Assembly (NCBI RefSeq): GCF_023159225.1
Contig: NC_063166.1
Span: 41,464,149-41,528,148, forward strand
DNA from: Perognathus longimembris pacificus
Taxonomy: Eukaryota > Chordata > Mammalia > Rodentia > Heteromyidae
DNA length: 64,000 nucleotides
Direction of reading: 5' to 3'
This document shows, piece after piece, positions 21,832 through 34,385 of the stretch. The translations under genes were made by a program, and so were the position numbers. Positions within the stretch are counted from its first letter, which is position 1. Each line of letters begins with the position of its first letter. The notes beneath the pieces were generated by a model. The model saw only the letters and a program-made list of their open reading frames with translations, was not told the origin of the DNA and searched no databases.

Positions 21832-23615
21832 TTTCCTACACTTCTAATAAGTGTGAAAGTTGGTTGAACAACTTTGGAAAAATGATTTCCAAGATTTAAC
21901 AAATTTGATGATCATAAATATATGTAACAAAATCTAGAAGAGAGGAGAATTGTGGCCTTCTGACACAATAGATTATAAATAGAACTGTATTTGAGTCATA
22001 GCAATGAGCCACAGTGGTGTGTGATTGTATTCATGGAATGTAAAACTAGAAAAATTAAACCATATTGTGGTAGAATATGCCTCTAGGAGAAATTGAGAGG
22101 GCTGAATTTGTGGTTCTTGTAGTAATGTTCTGCTGAGTGACATCATGGGCACTCACTGTTAAAATTATTTAGTTCTTAATTTTAATTATTTTTGTATGTG
22201 GATCATATTTTGTAAAGAGCAATTGAGAGAGAGCGAGAACCTTAAATAGTAGCCTGATTTTACTTTTAGTTTAACAATGTAATAAAAATTATTTTCTCTA
22301 TTTTTAAATATACTTTTGAAAATAAGTCTCAGTGTGTGAAGAATAGTTAGGTGCCCAAAGAAGAAGAGTCACTTGGAAGAACATATCTAGAGTGCTAGAG
22401 TGTTCTGCGAAGAAGATTGTTAAAAATGTATGCTAGAAATGTAATCCCAAATCAGGACTCTGTTGGACTATGGATATGATCAATTTTTTGTCTGAATTAA
22501 CCATGTCACAATGTACATGGATATTAAAACATGGTATAACACACCTTAAAATTTAACAATGAAAATAAGGGAAAATGAAAAGATCTACCTCAATCAATTG
22601 CAACGTAATTTATATAACCAAACACCCAATGTTGAACATGTTGACCTTGCTGTCTCTTTGTTCTTTTTATAAAACATAAAATAAGGAAACTTCATGTATG
22701 TAAATATTTTGCCTGTGATTCCTTACAGTAACATTTTAAAGGTATAATAATTAAGGTAAATGGCAGAAATTTCATAACATATGAATATAATTTCTTCTGC
22801 CAAATTTTTCTCTCGAAATTTTCTGTCAAATGACATATCTACCAGTCACCACATGGCTATTAAAGGTTTTTGTTATTTTGAATGTTAAATAATTTAGATT
22901 TTATGACAGTAGAGACCTTTATAATTTTCTACAAGACAACATCTTTCTCATACTAGGTGCTCATTAAATATTCATGAACTAAAGTAATTATACATGGCTC
23001 ATTTGAATTGTCATGTAAAATACTGCTGGAAGTTCATTTCAATACTTTCACTATAAATTAACATCCTCATAGATTTTTTATGTATTCTGGAAAATGACTA
23101 TAATTATTCAGAGAAATAATTTTATATGTAGTTAGCTTACTCTATATTTATTTTGTCTGGGTTCTTTTCTGAAAGGCAAGACCATGTTCCATTTTTTTAG
23201 GTGAGAATATCACTTCCATTAGATCCAGTGAGAAAGCATTAAGCCTCCGTAAGAAAAAGTGCTTTGTACCGTAAGATTTTCCTGTTCGGGCATGACAACA
23301 CCAACTTACATTGGTAAGGATTCTAGACCTTCCTAGTTATGGCAAAGATTTATAAAGTTGCATCATATATGACATATTCCTTACCTCTCTTTGTCTAGCA
23401 AGTTCACTTTGTCAGTGAATATGTCACTGAAAAATTCACTTAGAGAGTAAAACATATTATATGCAGATACATGTTTATTATAGAATTTTAATAATATGAA
23501 AATAACTTTTTCTGATCACCTATTATCTCTTTCCAAATAGATGTCAATTCATGAATACTTAAGTAATAACTATTTATTGACGGGTTTCACTTTTGAAAAA
23601 CTGAGTTAGTTGAGC
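21832..23615. other. Unassigned AT-rich sequence
   Basis: Very AT-rich with no ORF of interest, no gene and no recognised repeat. Confidence 0.5.
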
Positions 23616-23627
23616 ATTAACTTGTTC

Positions 23628-23864
23628 TTTTTTTTTTTTTTTTTTTTCATTTTTGTGCTGACTAGAGCATTACTCTTGCCTGGCTTTTCCTTAAGGTTGG
23701 CACTCAACCAATTGAGCCATGCTTCCACTTTCAGCTTTTTGCTGGTTAGTTGGATCTAACAGCCTAACAAGACTTTCTGGCTGAGGCTGGCTTTAAACCA
23801 TGGTCTTCAGATCTTAGCCTCCTGAGTAGATTGGATTACAGGTGTGAACCACTGGCACCCAGCA
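23628..23864 (-). mobile_element. B1-ID dimeric SINE
   Basis: T-run (tail) at 23628-23648, ID-like half with GAGCCATGCTTCCAC, then B1-like half ending GATTACAGGTGTGAACCACTGG. Moderately diverged. Confidence 0.78.
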
Positions 23865-24291
23865 TGAGCAATAATTTTCATTGCTGAATGTCTAATTGCT
23901 TTCTACTTGTCTAGGAAAAGAAAAAAATGAAATAGCCTTGTTCCATGGATAGGCTAGTGCTCCTAATATAATATATTGGGAAGGAAATTCTAATAGTGCA
24001 TTGTCCCTTCAGAGTTTATGTTGTTTTCATAAAAGACTAAGTTTCATTTTCTTTCATACTTAGAGACACACTTTACGTGTACGAACTGCATGTATTCCCA
24101 CGAACAGGAACTTGTCACATAGAGTAAGCTGGTTTTTGTCACCACACATCTCTCTATTTAAAGTTGGGCCATCAGGTTTTTCTAACTTGACAAATCTGGT
24201 TTGGATTGAATACTTAATCTATAAACATTGATTGTATCTCACAATTATTCATATTTTTAAACCTGTTTGAACACACTGAATTATTATTTTT
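23865..24291. other. Unassigned non-coding sequence
   Basis: No gene or repeat recognised. Confidence 0.5.
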
Positions 24292-24521
24292 GTGTGCAGG
24301 CCCTGGGACTTTGACTCAAGGCTTGGGGCCTGAATTCTTTACGAATCTTTGTTCAAAAATAGTTCTTTTCCACCTGAACCAAAGCTCCACTTCTGGCTTT
24401 TTGGTGATTAATTGGTGAGACAAGTCCCCCAGACTTTCCTGACCAGGCTGGCTTTGAACATTGATCCTTACCTCTCGCCTTCCTGAGTAACTGGATTACA
24501 GGAATGAGCCACAGTTGCTTG
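24292..24521 (-). mobile_element. B1-ID dimeric SINE
   Basis: Both halves are visible on the minus strand, from GGGACTTTGACTCAAGGC to GATTACAGGAATGAGCCAC in plus sense. Confidence 0.75.
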
Positions 24522-25313
24522 GAAAACAGTAATCTTTAATGTTGTTGATAACTTCTTTGAACTATAAGAACCTTTGGTTTCATACATTTATTCTTTCTGG
24601 ATGTTTTTTAGTAACCTAGATCATCCATCTTGTTACTCTCTTCCTTCCTCTCAGAACATTTTGCCTATTTTGTTCTTAAAAGATCAGTCCCTCAGTTTTA
24701 CTTCTCTAATACTTTTCTTCTTCAATTATCCACTCTCCCTATTGACTCTGTGGCTTCAGCTACCATCCATAATTTTCCAACTCTCGAGTTTTCTTCTAAA
24801 ATAGAAGTATGAGTAAAAATGAAGCAAGTGAAGTAAGCAGCTCCCTCTGAAGGAAAGGATACTGAGTTCCCCCATACTAATTCATTTCTTTGAAGAGAAC
24901 TTACACAGCCAACCATTGTCTGGGTAACTGCAGGCCACTGAACATTATATCACTGGAGGTGGGGGAAGAGTTTGGATGAGTCGGCAACTGGGTTTCTTCC
25001 TTGCTGTTTCATAATGCTATTATTAGAATTCAGAAAGACTTGTGTGCAATCATTTAAAACACTGTGTGGCATGTAATAAGCACTGTATATGTGTCTATTA
25101 ATCTAAGAAATTGAGATCCAAGAGGCTGGATAACTGATCTTGGAGTTGCACACTGAGTGGGAACAGTGAGAGCAGGAGCTCGGGGAAGCCTGGAGCAAGG
25201 TTTCTTACCTTCCTCCTGCCTGCAGAAGGCTGTGCACCTAATGAAACCAGAAAGAGACAGCCAGTCCTGTGTCGTGCACATCACTGGCTTTCATTTTAGT
25301 GAATAAATTCTGT
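24522..25313. other. Unassigned non-coding sequence
   Basis: Overlapping ORFs of 60-76 codons have no recognisable product. No repeat is identified. Confidence 0.5.
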
Positions 25314-25334
25314 GTTCTTTACATAATTTTTTAA

Positions 25335-26876
25335 ATTATCAAACTGAATTACAGAGAGGTTACAGTTTCATACATTAGACATTGGATACATTTCTTGTAC
25401 TGTTTGTTACCATTCCCCCCTCCCCCCTCTCCCTTTCCCTCCCCCCCCCCACGAGTTGTTCAGTTGTTCAGGTCATTTTCACCAGTTTGCAAGTATTGCT
25501 TTTGTAGTTGTTTGTCTTTTTTTACCCTGTGTCTCTCGATTTTGGTATTCTCTTCCAATTTCCTGGTTCTAATACCAGTATACCTGGTTTCCAATATACT
25601 CAGATAAGATACAGAGATAGTGTAGGTACAACCACAGGAAGGTGATACAGGAATATCATCAATAATAGAGGCTACAGTTACATATGGCACATTGAAAATG
25701 TTTACAACTGTGATATAACAATTGTTTCCATAACATGGAGTTCATTTCACTTAGCATTGTCTTCTGTGTTCATAAGGGTATAGCTATTGGGCTCTTGTGA
25801 TCCTCTGCTGTGACTTGCCTAAACCTGTGCTAATTATTCCCTATAAGGGAGACCATAGAGTCCATGTTTCTTTGGGTCTGGCTCACTTCACTTAGTATAA
25901 CTTTTTCCAAATCCTTCCATTTCCTTACAAATGGGGCAATGTAATTCTTTCTGATAGAGGCATAAAATTCCATTGTGTATATGTACCACAATTTCCTGAT
26001 CCACTCAGCTACTGAGGGGCATCTGGGTTGGTTCCACATTCTAGCTATGACAAATTGTGCTGCTATGAACATTGTTGTGCTGGCGACTTTAGTGTGATTA
26101 TGTTTGTGGTCTTTTGGATAGATACCCAAAAGTGGGGCTGCTGGGTCATAGGGGAGTTCTATGTTTAGCCTTCTGAGGAATCTCCATACCGCTTGACAGA
26201 GAGGCTGAACCAGTTTACATTCCCACCAACAATGAAGTAGGGTTCCCTTTTGGCCACATCCCCTCCAACAGTTGTTATTTTATTTATTTATTTATCTATT
26301 TATCTATTTATTTATTTATTTTGGCCAGTCCTGGGCCTTGGACTCAGGGCCTGAGCACCTTCCCTGGCTTCTTTTTGCTCAAGGCTATCACTCTGCCACC
26401 TGAGCCACAGCGCCCCTTCCGGCCGTTTTCCATATATGTGGTGCTGGGGTATCAAACCGAGAGCTTCAAGTGTAGGAGGCAAGCACTCTTGCCACTAGGC
26501 CATATTCTCAGCCCCCCAATAGTTGTTATTGTTAGTTTTCTTGATATAGGACATTCTTACTGGGGTGAGATGGAATCTCAATGTTGTTTTGATTTGCATT
26601 TCTTTTATGGCCAGTGATGTAGAGCTCTTTTTCATATGTCTCTTGGCCATTCTCATTTCCTCATCAGAGAAGTCTCTTTTTAAGTCTCTAGCTCACTTGA
26701 TGAGGGGGCTAGTGGTTCTTTGCAGTTTTGTTTTGGAGGAAGGTAATTTTTTTTTAGTTCTGCATATATTTTAGATATGAGGCCTTTGTCTGTTGAATGG
26801 CTGGTAAAGATCTTCTCCCAATCTGTGGGCTTTCTGTTTATCTTGCAAGCTATGTCCTTTGCCCTGCAGAAGCTCT
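25335..26876 (-). mobile_element. 5'-truncated L1 with TSD, SINE-interrupted
   Basis: Reverse complement runs from the L1 3' end (A-poor tail, 3' UTR with its G-rich tract at about 25413-25450) through the last ~1 kb of ORF2, and is truncated at the sequence that follows 'CATCAAACTCCA' in the full-length L1. Target-site duplications of 21 bp start GTTCTTTACATAA at 25314 and 26877. A SINE (26280-26516) splits it. The ORF2 fragments are open only in pieces. Confidence 0.92.
26280..26516 (-). mobile_element. ID-ID dimeric SINE inside L1, with TSD
   Basis: A (TTTA)n/(TCTA)n tail at 26280-26321 is followed by a full dimer. Target-site duplications CAA(C/T)AGTTGTTATT lie at 26266-26279 and 26517-26530. 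It inserted after the surrounding L1. Confidence 0.9.
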
Positions 26877-26897
26877 GTTCTTTACATAATTTTTTAA

Positions 26898-27176
26898 TGC
26901 CAATGAGGTTTGCAGAGACCCAGAGTTTCTACCCTTCCAAATGTCCAGGAAATATTTGAATCTGATCTGGATCTTGGCAGCATCCTCTAGACAATATCTT
27001 CAAAGAGGGGGGGATAAGAGGAATATTTATTTATACTTGTTTGAAGAAAGCTGTGCAGTTTTATTTTATTCTTTTGTTCTGAGAATGTTATGTTATGAAT
27101 TTGTGTTCTGAGAATGTTATTTCTTATATGTCATAGTTAGTAGACTTATGCCAAGTATGAGAAATTTTTACCTCTC

Positions 27177-27177
<1 letters not shown>
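26898..27177. other. Unassigned non-coding sequence
   Basis: No gene or repeat recognised. There is a short duplicated 'TGTTCTGAGAATGTTAT' phrase (about 27077 and 27104). Confidence 0.5.

Positions 27178-27234
<57 letters not shown>
27178..27234. repeat. (TG)n microsatellite at a SINE tail
   Basis: About 28 uninterrupted TG units on the plus strand, immediately 5' of a minus-strand SINE. Confidence 0.96.
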
Positions 27235-27237
<3 letters not shown>

Positions 27238-27468
27238 CCTGGAGCTTGAGCTTGAACTTAGGGCCTGGGCACTGTCCATGGGATATTTCTCTCAAGGCTA
27301 GCACTCTGCTTCTTGAGCCACAGCTGCACTTCTCAACCTTTTTGGGTGGCTAATTGGAGATAAAATTCTCATGGACTGTCTTGCCTGGGGTGGGCTTCAA
27401 ACAACAATTCTCAGGCTGCAGCCTACTGAGTAGCTTAAGATTATAGGTGTGAGCCACTATACTGGTCT
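27235..27468 (-). mobile_element. B1-ID dimeric SINE
   Basis: ID half at about 27240-27335, linker with TAATTGGAGATAAAATTCTC, and B1 half to GAGCCACTATACTGG. Confidence 0.8.
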
Positions 27469-28260
27469 CTGATCCACTTTTAACTTCTTTGCCTAGTCCA
27501 GTGGATTGGATGTCAGAATCAGAAAAAGCTGTGTCTACATCTTGATTTTTGAGGCTCTGTGAATATGAACTTATAGGGGAAATTCTTCTGTATACATCAT
27601 TTAACTAAAAGACTTTCAGATCACCTGGATTAGCATGTGAACCCTAAAAAGTAGTAAGTATCTGCATAAGATCCAAAAGTAGAGGCAGAGTTTGGAGAGA
27701 TATGGCCAAAAGCCATGTTACTGGAGCCACACAGCACAGGATGAATGAGGATTTCCCCTGGAATCCGCAGTAGAGGCTTGTTCCTGTCAAATCCTTGATT
27801 TCATGCTTCTAGCTTTCAGAATTTCAACTAATCATGTTGTTTTAAGCTATAAAGTTTACTGTAATTTGTCATAGATGCACTACATGTAGAAATTTACTAA
27901 AATGCTAAAGCAAAAGTTAAGAGGCAAGATGCTGGCTCTGACAGTACTTTCTCTAACTTGAAATCACCAAGAACAGGGAAGAATGCAAGGGTTGGAGGGG
28001 AGGGGAGGAAGAGCTGATGAGTGACACTGTATGGGCTGAGAAACGAGAGCTCCTGTGGGTAGGTTGCTGAGACAGGAAAGGGGAATGAATACAAGCTGTG
28101 GAAGATACCTGCAGGGGTTCACTATCAGGGGTTTTCTCTTCTTAATATGTCTATGCTCTGAGCCATGGTTATCAGTTTGATTAATTCCTCCAGGGATATT
28201 TTTAGTCTTCAACTTTTAATGTAAAATTAAAAAATGATGGTAATTTAAACCTAAAGTGAA
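27469..28260. other. Unassigned non-coding sequence
   Basis: No gene or repeat recognised. Minus ORFs at 27897-28094 and 27964-28212 are without family resemblance. Confidence 0.5.
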
Positions 28261-28264
28261 GACA

Positions 28265-28462
28265 GTCACCTGATTATTTCACTTGAGTTCTAGGCTAGTA
28301 CTCTACCACTTGAATCATGCCTCAAGTCTTGCTTTTTGCTGATTATTTTGTTCATGTAGTCTAACACACTCTTTGTCCAGGCTGGCCTTGAACTGAAATT
28401 CTCAAGATCTCAGCCTCTCCATTAGCTAGGATTACAGGTATGAGCCACTGATGCCTGTCTGT
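28265..28462 (-). mobile_element. B1-ID dimeric SINE (old)
   Basis: Truncated ID half (CTAGTACTCTACCACTTGAATC) and full B1 half ending GATTACAGGTATGAGCCACTG in plus sense. Confidence 0.72.
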
Positions 28463-28487
28463 GAGACTCTTACTTCTAATTAACAGA

Positions 28488-28572
28488 CATGGAGCTGTGG
28501 CTCAAGATAAGAGTGTTGGCCTTGAACAAAAAGCTAAGAGGCAGTGTCCAGTCCCTGAGTTCAAGCCCCAGC
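28488..28572 (+). mobile_element. ID-like SINE half
   Basis: GGAGCTGTGGCTCAAGATAAG to TTCAAGCCCCAGCAC, the shared 3' monomer, followed directly by CA-type repeats. Confidence 0.75.
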
Positions 28573-28641
28573 ACATGGACACAGACACAGACACACACAG
28601 ACATGCATACAGACACACAGATGTGCATACGGACACATACA

Positions 28642-28681
<40 letters not shown>
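28573..28681. repeat. (ACACAG)n / (CA)n microsatellite
   Basis: Degenerate ACACAGAC units (28576-28646) pass into about 17 perfect CA units ending at 28681. It is the tail of the preceding SINE half. Confidence 0.93.
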
Positions 28682-28683
<2 letters not shown>

Positions 28684-29389
28684 GGAGGACTACTGATTCC
28701 TATTTCCAGCATCAGTTTTACGTTGCTCAGTCATTAGCTTATTTTACCCAACAGTTAATGAGCATCATATATATATATAATGCTAAGCATTGAAGAACGA
28801 GGAGAATAAACATTCCCTTTATTTTTCATTTCAGAGTTCTTGAATTAATAAATTTTTAGTGATTACAGAAAGACAAACTTGAAAATAGTTACCTAATAAT
28901 AATTTTGACATATAATGTTAATGATTAAACCCTTTCCTACAATTATTGCCTATTTTTATGCATGGCCATGGGCAAAAGCTCATGCAAGAAGTTAGGAAAA
29001 GCTGGAAAGGAAGTGGTTTAACAAACATGGAAACTCCAGGTACTTCTGCATCACAAATGCTCTTATATTGAATATAATTGTTTTCTTCTCTAGTAGAACT
29101 TATATGTAGATGTTAGGAAGCCAAAAAAAGATCCCCAAATAAGATATATCTGGGACTATCTCTACCATTTTGTTTACTGTACAGTTAGCAATACTATTCT
29201 GACTCTTATTGTGCCTGTGTTCACGTGTCCTGTCTTGCGGCCATCACAGTTTCTGAGTGTACCCAGCACTCCCATATATCTCCTGGGGTAGCTGATCGCA
29301 GAGAGTATAAGTAGCAGACGAAGGTCACATATATATCAGTAATGGCAATGAGTTTCTCTTGAACTGCAATTTTTCATATGCTCACATTA
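28682..29389. other. Unassigned non-coding sequence
   Basis: No gene or repeat recognised. A short (AT)n lies at about 28768-28780. Confidence 0.5.
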
Positions 29390-29402
29390 CTATACCTTTT
29401 CT

Positions 29403-29617
29403 TTTTTTTTTTTTTTTTTTTTTGACCAGTCGTGGGCCTTGGACTCAGGGCCTGAGCACTGTCCCTGGCTTCTTCCTGCTCAAGGCTAGCACTCTGCCAC
29501 TTCTTGAGTCACAGCGCCGCTTCTGGCCGTTTTCTGTATATGTGGTGCTGGGGAATCGAACCTAGGGCCTCGTGTATCCGAGGCAGGCACTCTTGCCACT
29601 AGGCTATATCCCCAGCC
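29403..29617 (-). mobile_element. ID-ID dimeric SINE with TSD
   Basis: Full minus-strand copy with a T-run tail. Identical target-site duplications CTATACCTTTTCT lie at 29390-29402 and 29618-29630. Confidence 0.93.
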
Positions 29618-29630
29618 CTATACCTTTTCT

Positions 29631-30060
29631 TGACTCAGATAAATTGCCAAATACTGCCAGACATTTAAAGAGAAAAACTGATCATCAGTATTTCATTGGC
29701 TTAAGTGTTAATGGTATCATAATGAAACTGGAAGCCTTGCCTCCTAGTTCTTGAACTGTGTTCAGTGTGCTCAGGGCTGTGCTCAGTATTGTGAAGGACC
29801 ACCCCATTTTTTCTGTCTCTTTGCTGTCTGCTTTTTAATATGTCTTAGCAAATTATCAGTTCTCAAAAGAAGCATTGGAAAACCAAAGCGAAATGCCAAG
29901 TTCAACACTGGGGATTGGAGGAATCTGAAATGACAACCACGGATAAATTTCTTCTGATAACTTTTTAAGCTCTTAATTTCCTTAGCAAAATGATCTGCTT
30001 GTTGCCTTTGATGGACTTAAAGAAATACTTAGAGATTTCCTTGATGTTTAGGAACCTAAC
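29631..30060. other. Unassigned non-coding sequence
   Basis: No gene or repeat recognised. Confidence 0.5.
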
Positions 30061-30063
30061 ATT

Positions 30064-30225
30064 CTGAAGAAGGAGGGATAAGGGAAAAGAAAGAGGGAGG
30101 AGGGAGGGAAGGTCAGAGGACTGGAAAGGAGGGAAACAGGAACGAAGAGGAGAGGAGAAAGGGGAGAAGAGGAAGGGAGAGAAGATGAGGGGAGAGGAGG
30201 GAATAGGATATGTAAGGAGGAAACA
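30064..30225. repeat. Homopurine (G/A-rich) tract
   Basis: About 160 bp almost entirely G and A on the plus strand, irregular GGA/GAA runs with few pyrimidines. The minus ORFs (Ser/Pro/Phe-rich) are artefacts of the tract. Confidence 0.9.
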
Positions 30226-30660
30226 CACAATATCTGTGATCCCTAGAACACATGACTCATTCCCATGTTTTACAGTGAGGCGATATAGAAAGCCTCTTGG
30301 CGATATCTATGATGCAAAGAAGGAAACTCTCCTTAGCCAATAAATGTACTTTCTTGTTCTTGTCAGGCATGCAGTCTTCCTGTAATTGTGATAGCTAAGG
30401 ATGAAAAAGAAGTGAATATACAAAGGACGATATAGAGAAAAGATGCAGTGACCCTAGACCCTTGGGGATATTAGTGAATCAGTGAAGCAATTAGACCACT
30501 CCTGTTTCCCAGCCTCTAACTATGTATGAGAAACACCAATGGTCTTTGATGTTACACCAATTTTAGATAGACTTCTAAGTTATTGCTGAAAGGGGCATAC
30601 CGGATACAGTAATAATGATTTATAGGATTATTGTGGGGGTTAAAGAACATAACACAGTAT
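30226..30660. other. Unassigned non-coding sequence
   Basis: No gene or repeat recognised. Confidence 0.5.
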
Positions 30661-30872
30661 CAGGTGCTGGTCTTTCATGCCTGTAATCCTAGCTACTCAG
30701 GAGGCTAAACAGTGAGGACTGTGGTTCAAAGCTAGCTCCCCTGAAAATCCACAAGACTCTTACCTCCATTGACCAGCAAAAGGTCAGAAATGAAGCTTTG
30801 GTACAGCTCCAGTCCCTTGAACAAAAATACTAAAGGAGAACACTCTGTCCTGAGTTCAAGATCTAGGACAAG
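30661..30872 (+). mobile_element. B1-ID dimeric SINE (old)
   Basis: CAGGTGCTGGTCTTTCATGC and CCTGTAATCCTAGCTACTCA mark the B1 half. The ID half ends TGAGTTCAAGATCTAGGAC. Confidence 0.75.
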
Positions 30873-32035
30873 CACGCACGATAACACCCTTCTTACTTAG
30901 GAGACTGAGTAGTTTGAGAAAGAATTACATGAGCAGAGAAGTAAAATGTCCAGAGAATGGTCTGAAGAGGAACCTGGGGTGGTTCTTTAAAGCACTGGGT
31001 GAGATTCATTGATTATCTGAGACACAGCCAGGCATTTCTGAGTCCAGACAGTATGAGGTTGGCTAGAACAGTCCAGGTGTTTCCTAATTTGCTTTGGGAA
31101 AACAAAACCCTAGGGAAGGATTTGGGAATGGCTACTGGGGACCACTAGCCTTGACAATGGTTGATTGCTTTGATAATCATCTTTTAACTGTACAGATGTT
31201 TCCCCTGATAAAAAAAAAAGTGTGGAAACATAAAGGTTACATGCCTAGTCAAGCCACCCTGAGCTGAGCTGGGAAGAAGGCAAAGAGCTTTAGTACAGTG
31301 CCTCGCTGGATTTTTATGGAGCTACAGGAGAAAGTGGCCACAAGGTTGGACCAAAACCTCTTCAGAGGAGCCAGGACCCTCCCCTCCCTGGGGAGAAGAG
31401 GGCGTTCCCTACTCTGCACTAGTGGCACCACCTTTTGCTCTAAGATCATGGTGATGCATGCTTGTTCTGATGACAGTGCCATGCCTTTCATCTAGCTAGC
31501 TGAAGAAATACCCCCTAAAGTTTGTGACATGAAACTATAATGGCTTTCACAAATCTCTAGGTAGCTTAATACAAATGAGTGGAAGAAATAGAAAAAAATA
31601 AACCTTTGAAAATTAGTATTCAATGTGATCTACTCATCAGTAGGGCTTATTGACAGCTGAGAATTTAGGCAAATTCAGGACCTACACCAGACCAGTGATA
31701 GAAAGACAGAATTTCAGCATCCCCAAGTGAGAGTCCTGTACAATCCATCTGAGAGACAAAACATTACCAGAATTTGAGATTCATACTGCTTCAAACCCAG
31801 GAGACATAAATTAATGGAAGCAAACAGATTTATCAAAGGTTACCTTGAGGTAATTACTTGAGACTTTTCTGTCACAAATCTCCATGAGCAGATACGTCTG
31901 AGAGATTCTATCTCCAAAATAACCAGTAAAAATATGCACAGGAGGTATGGTTCAAGGGGTAGGATAGCTGTTTAGCATGTGCACACCCCTCATTCAAGTC
32001 CCAGTACAGGAATTTTAAAAAAAGATTTTGTGGGG
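30873..32035. other. Unassigned non-coding sequence
   Basis: Open frames at 31298-31495 (+) and 31249-31491 (-) overlap in a GC-richer patch without recognisable family. About 31940-32010 resembles a worn ID-like SINE half (GTTCAAGGGGTAG...TCAAGTCCCAGTACAGG). Confidence 0.45.
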
Positions 32036-32049
32036 AGGGGTGTTTTGTT

Positions 32050-32230
32050 TTTGATTTGGTCCATCATGGGGATTGAATTCTGGGCCTGGGTGCAGTCCTA
32101 TAGCTCTTCAGCTCAAGGCTAGTGATCTACCACTTGAGCCACAGTGCCACTTCCAGGTTTGAACTGCGATCATCAGATCTCAGCCTCCTGAGTAGCTAGG
32201 ATTACAGGCATGGGCCACCAGTGCCAGCTA
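32050..32230 (-). mobile_element. B1-ID dimeric SINE with internal gap
   Basis: ID half with GAGCCACAGTGCCACTTCC joins directly to B1 sequence (TTTGAACTGCGATC). The usual linker, about 60 bp, is deleted. Confidence 0.72.
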
Positions 32231-32387
32231 AAAATTTATTTTAAAAGAAAAGGAGCCTTCTGTAGCAGCTCCTGTTTCCTGCATTGGGAGTAGAAACTGT
32301 GTTTCTCATCTCCTTTCCTTCCTGCCTTACCTTGCTATACTGAAATAAACCCTTGCTAAAATCTTAAAAATATATCTTCTATCTGTG

Positions 32388-32641
32388 AGCCAGTGGCTCA
32401 TGCTTGTAATCCTAGCTACTTGAGGCTGCAGTCTGAGGATCATAATTCAAAGCCAGCCTAGGCAGGAGTGTGAGGCTCTAATCTCCAATTAACTACCAAA
32501 ACTCCACAAATGGAGCTGTGGCTTAAAGTGTTAGAATGCTAGCCTTGAAGACAAAAGTTCAGGGACAGTACGCAAGCCCTGAATTCAAACCCCAGAACAG
32601 GTATGATCGTGCGCATGCATGTGTGCACACATGCACACACA
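32388..32641 (+). mobile_element. B1-ID dimeric SINE with (CA)-rich tail
   Basis: GTGAGCCAGTGGCTCATGC start, both halves intact, ending CCCCAGAACAGG followed by alternating purine-pyrimidine GCGCATGCATGTGTGCACAC. Confidence 0.8.
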
Positions 32642-33838
32642 AATGAGACAATTACTAAAATCAAGACATGAGAGTACCTACAAATTGGAGATGATTTTCA
32701 ACAGATATTCACTGAATAAAGATTAATATTCAGAACATATAAAGAGTTCAAAAAATTAAAGACTCAAAGAACAAATAATGTAATAATAGATAAATGAATT
32801 GAATGGTTTTCAAGAGAAGTACAAATGGTCAATAAATACATGAAAAAGTTGTCAATATTTTTAGTCTCTAGTTAAAGGAAAATCTAAACTACACTGAAAT
32901 TCAGTCTCACCCCAGAATGGCTATCATTAAGAAAACAAACAGGGCTGGGAATATGGCCTAGTGGCAAGAGTGCTTGACTGGTATACATGAAGACCTGGGT
33001 TCGATTCCCCAGCACCACATATATAGAAAATGGCCAGAAGTGGCGCTGTGGCTCAAGAGGTAGAGTGCTAGCCTTGAGCAAAAAGAAGCCAGGGACAGTG
33101 CTCAGGCCTTGAGTCAGTGAGCAGGACTGGCAAAAAAAAAAAAAAAAAGAGAGAGAGAGAGAGAAAAAACAAACAACAATTACTGGGACCGGGAAAGGGA
33201 AGCAAACCCTCATATATTGTTTCTTTGAATATAAATTCAGTGCATCCATTATGGAAATCAATATGGAATTTCATATACATACACACACCACATGCATACA
33301 CATAAAAACATTAAAATAGAACTATCACAGGATCTGTCTACAAATCCTACTCATATATTCAAGGAATATAGGTCAGTGTACAATAGCGATGACTAAACAC
33401 GCATGTTTATGGCAGCACTCTTCAAAATAGCTGAACTGTTGAATCAGCGTACATGTCTATCAACTGACAAATCAATGAGAAAAATTTTACACACAAACAT
33501 ACACCCACATAATGGATTTTTATCCAGACATAAAGAAGAATGTAATTATATCATTTGCAGGAAAGTGATGAAACCAGAAATCATATTAAGCAAAAGAAAC
33601 AAGTTTGTTTTTTCCCATATGTAGAACTTAGAACAAACAAAACAAAATGGAAACAAGTGTAAAGTAGAGACTGTTTGGTAGTAGGACAGATGATGAAGGA
33701 GGAATGAATATTAATAAATGAAATTAAACAAGAAAACATAAAATTTTAAAGTAGGACTTGAGGTAAAGATTAATAGAAGGTGTGCATTTGGTCAAGGTAC
33801 ATTATATACATGTATGGAAATAAAACACTGAAATTCCT
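32642..33838 (+). mobile_element. Old L1 3' fragment, SINE-interrupted
   Basis: Decayed ORF2 C-terminal coding (33350-33625, with an ORF that still shows MFMAALFKIAELLNQ) and a 3' end with 'GTACATTATATACATGTATGG' just before 33838. Clearly older than the TSD-flanked L1 copies. Confidence 0.7.
32942..33165 (+). mobile_element. ID-ID dimeric SINE inside old L1, with TSD
   Basis: Full copy with poly-A and (GA)n tail. Target-site duplications AAAACAAACA lie at 32932-32941 and 33166-33175. Confidence 0.88.
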
Positions 33839-33844
33839 CTGCAC

Positions 33845-34385
33845 AATGAGTGTAGGCTAATATTCCATAATTTCCCTCATTGGTAATAATTAGTATATTT
33901 TTAGGATAGTCCTAGCAGAGGATCACAATAGCTCAATAGCTATGTACTTATGATCATATAAGATGACGCTAAGCAAAATGAATTCCAAGACACAGAAACT
34001 AGAGGTTTTTTGTTATTTTTAATTTACTATGTGAAATTATTTCTTTTTGCTTTTGTTTTTCTTTCCTATGGTTTATCCCCTGTTGTCACTGTATTTGATT
34101 TTGGTACCCTGAGTATTATATATACATTTAACTGAATTAGGGAAGGGAAGGGGAACATCAAAACGGTGAGACAAAGTATAAAAGGGTGAACCAATGCAAC
34201 AGTGATACTTAGAAGACAATATGTTGGAAATTAACTATACAACTTGGGTGAGGGGTTGGGAGGAAGGAAAGTGGGAGAAACTGAGGGGGATGGGTAACAA
34301 GTTGGACAAGAAATGTACTCATTACCTTACATATGTAATTGTAACCCCTCTGTACATCACCTTGACAATAAAATTAAAATTTTAA
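33845..34385 (+). mobile_element. L1 3' UTR fragment
   Basis: Plus-orientation L1 3' UTR. 33905-33990 matches the start of the 3' UTR of the full-length copy (GCAGAGGATCACAATAGCTCAATAGCTAT-like), and 34305-34385 matches its end, through GACAATAAAATT. Together with 34605-34905 it forms an inverted repeat. Confidence 0.75.
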
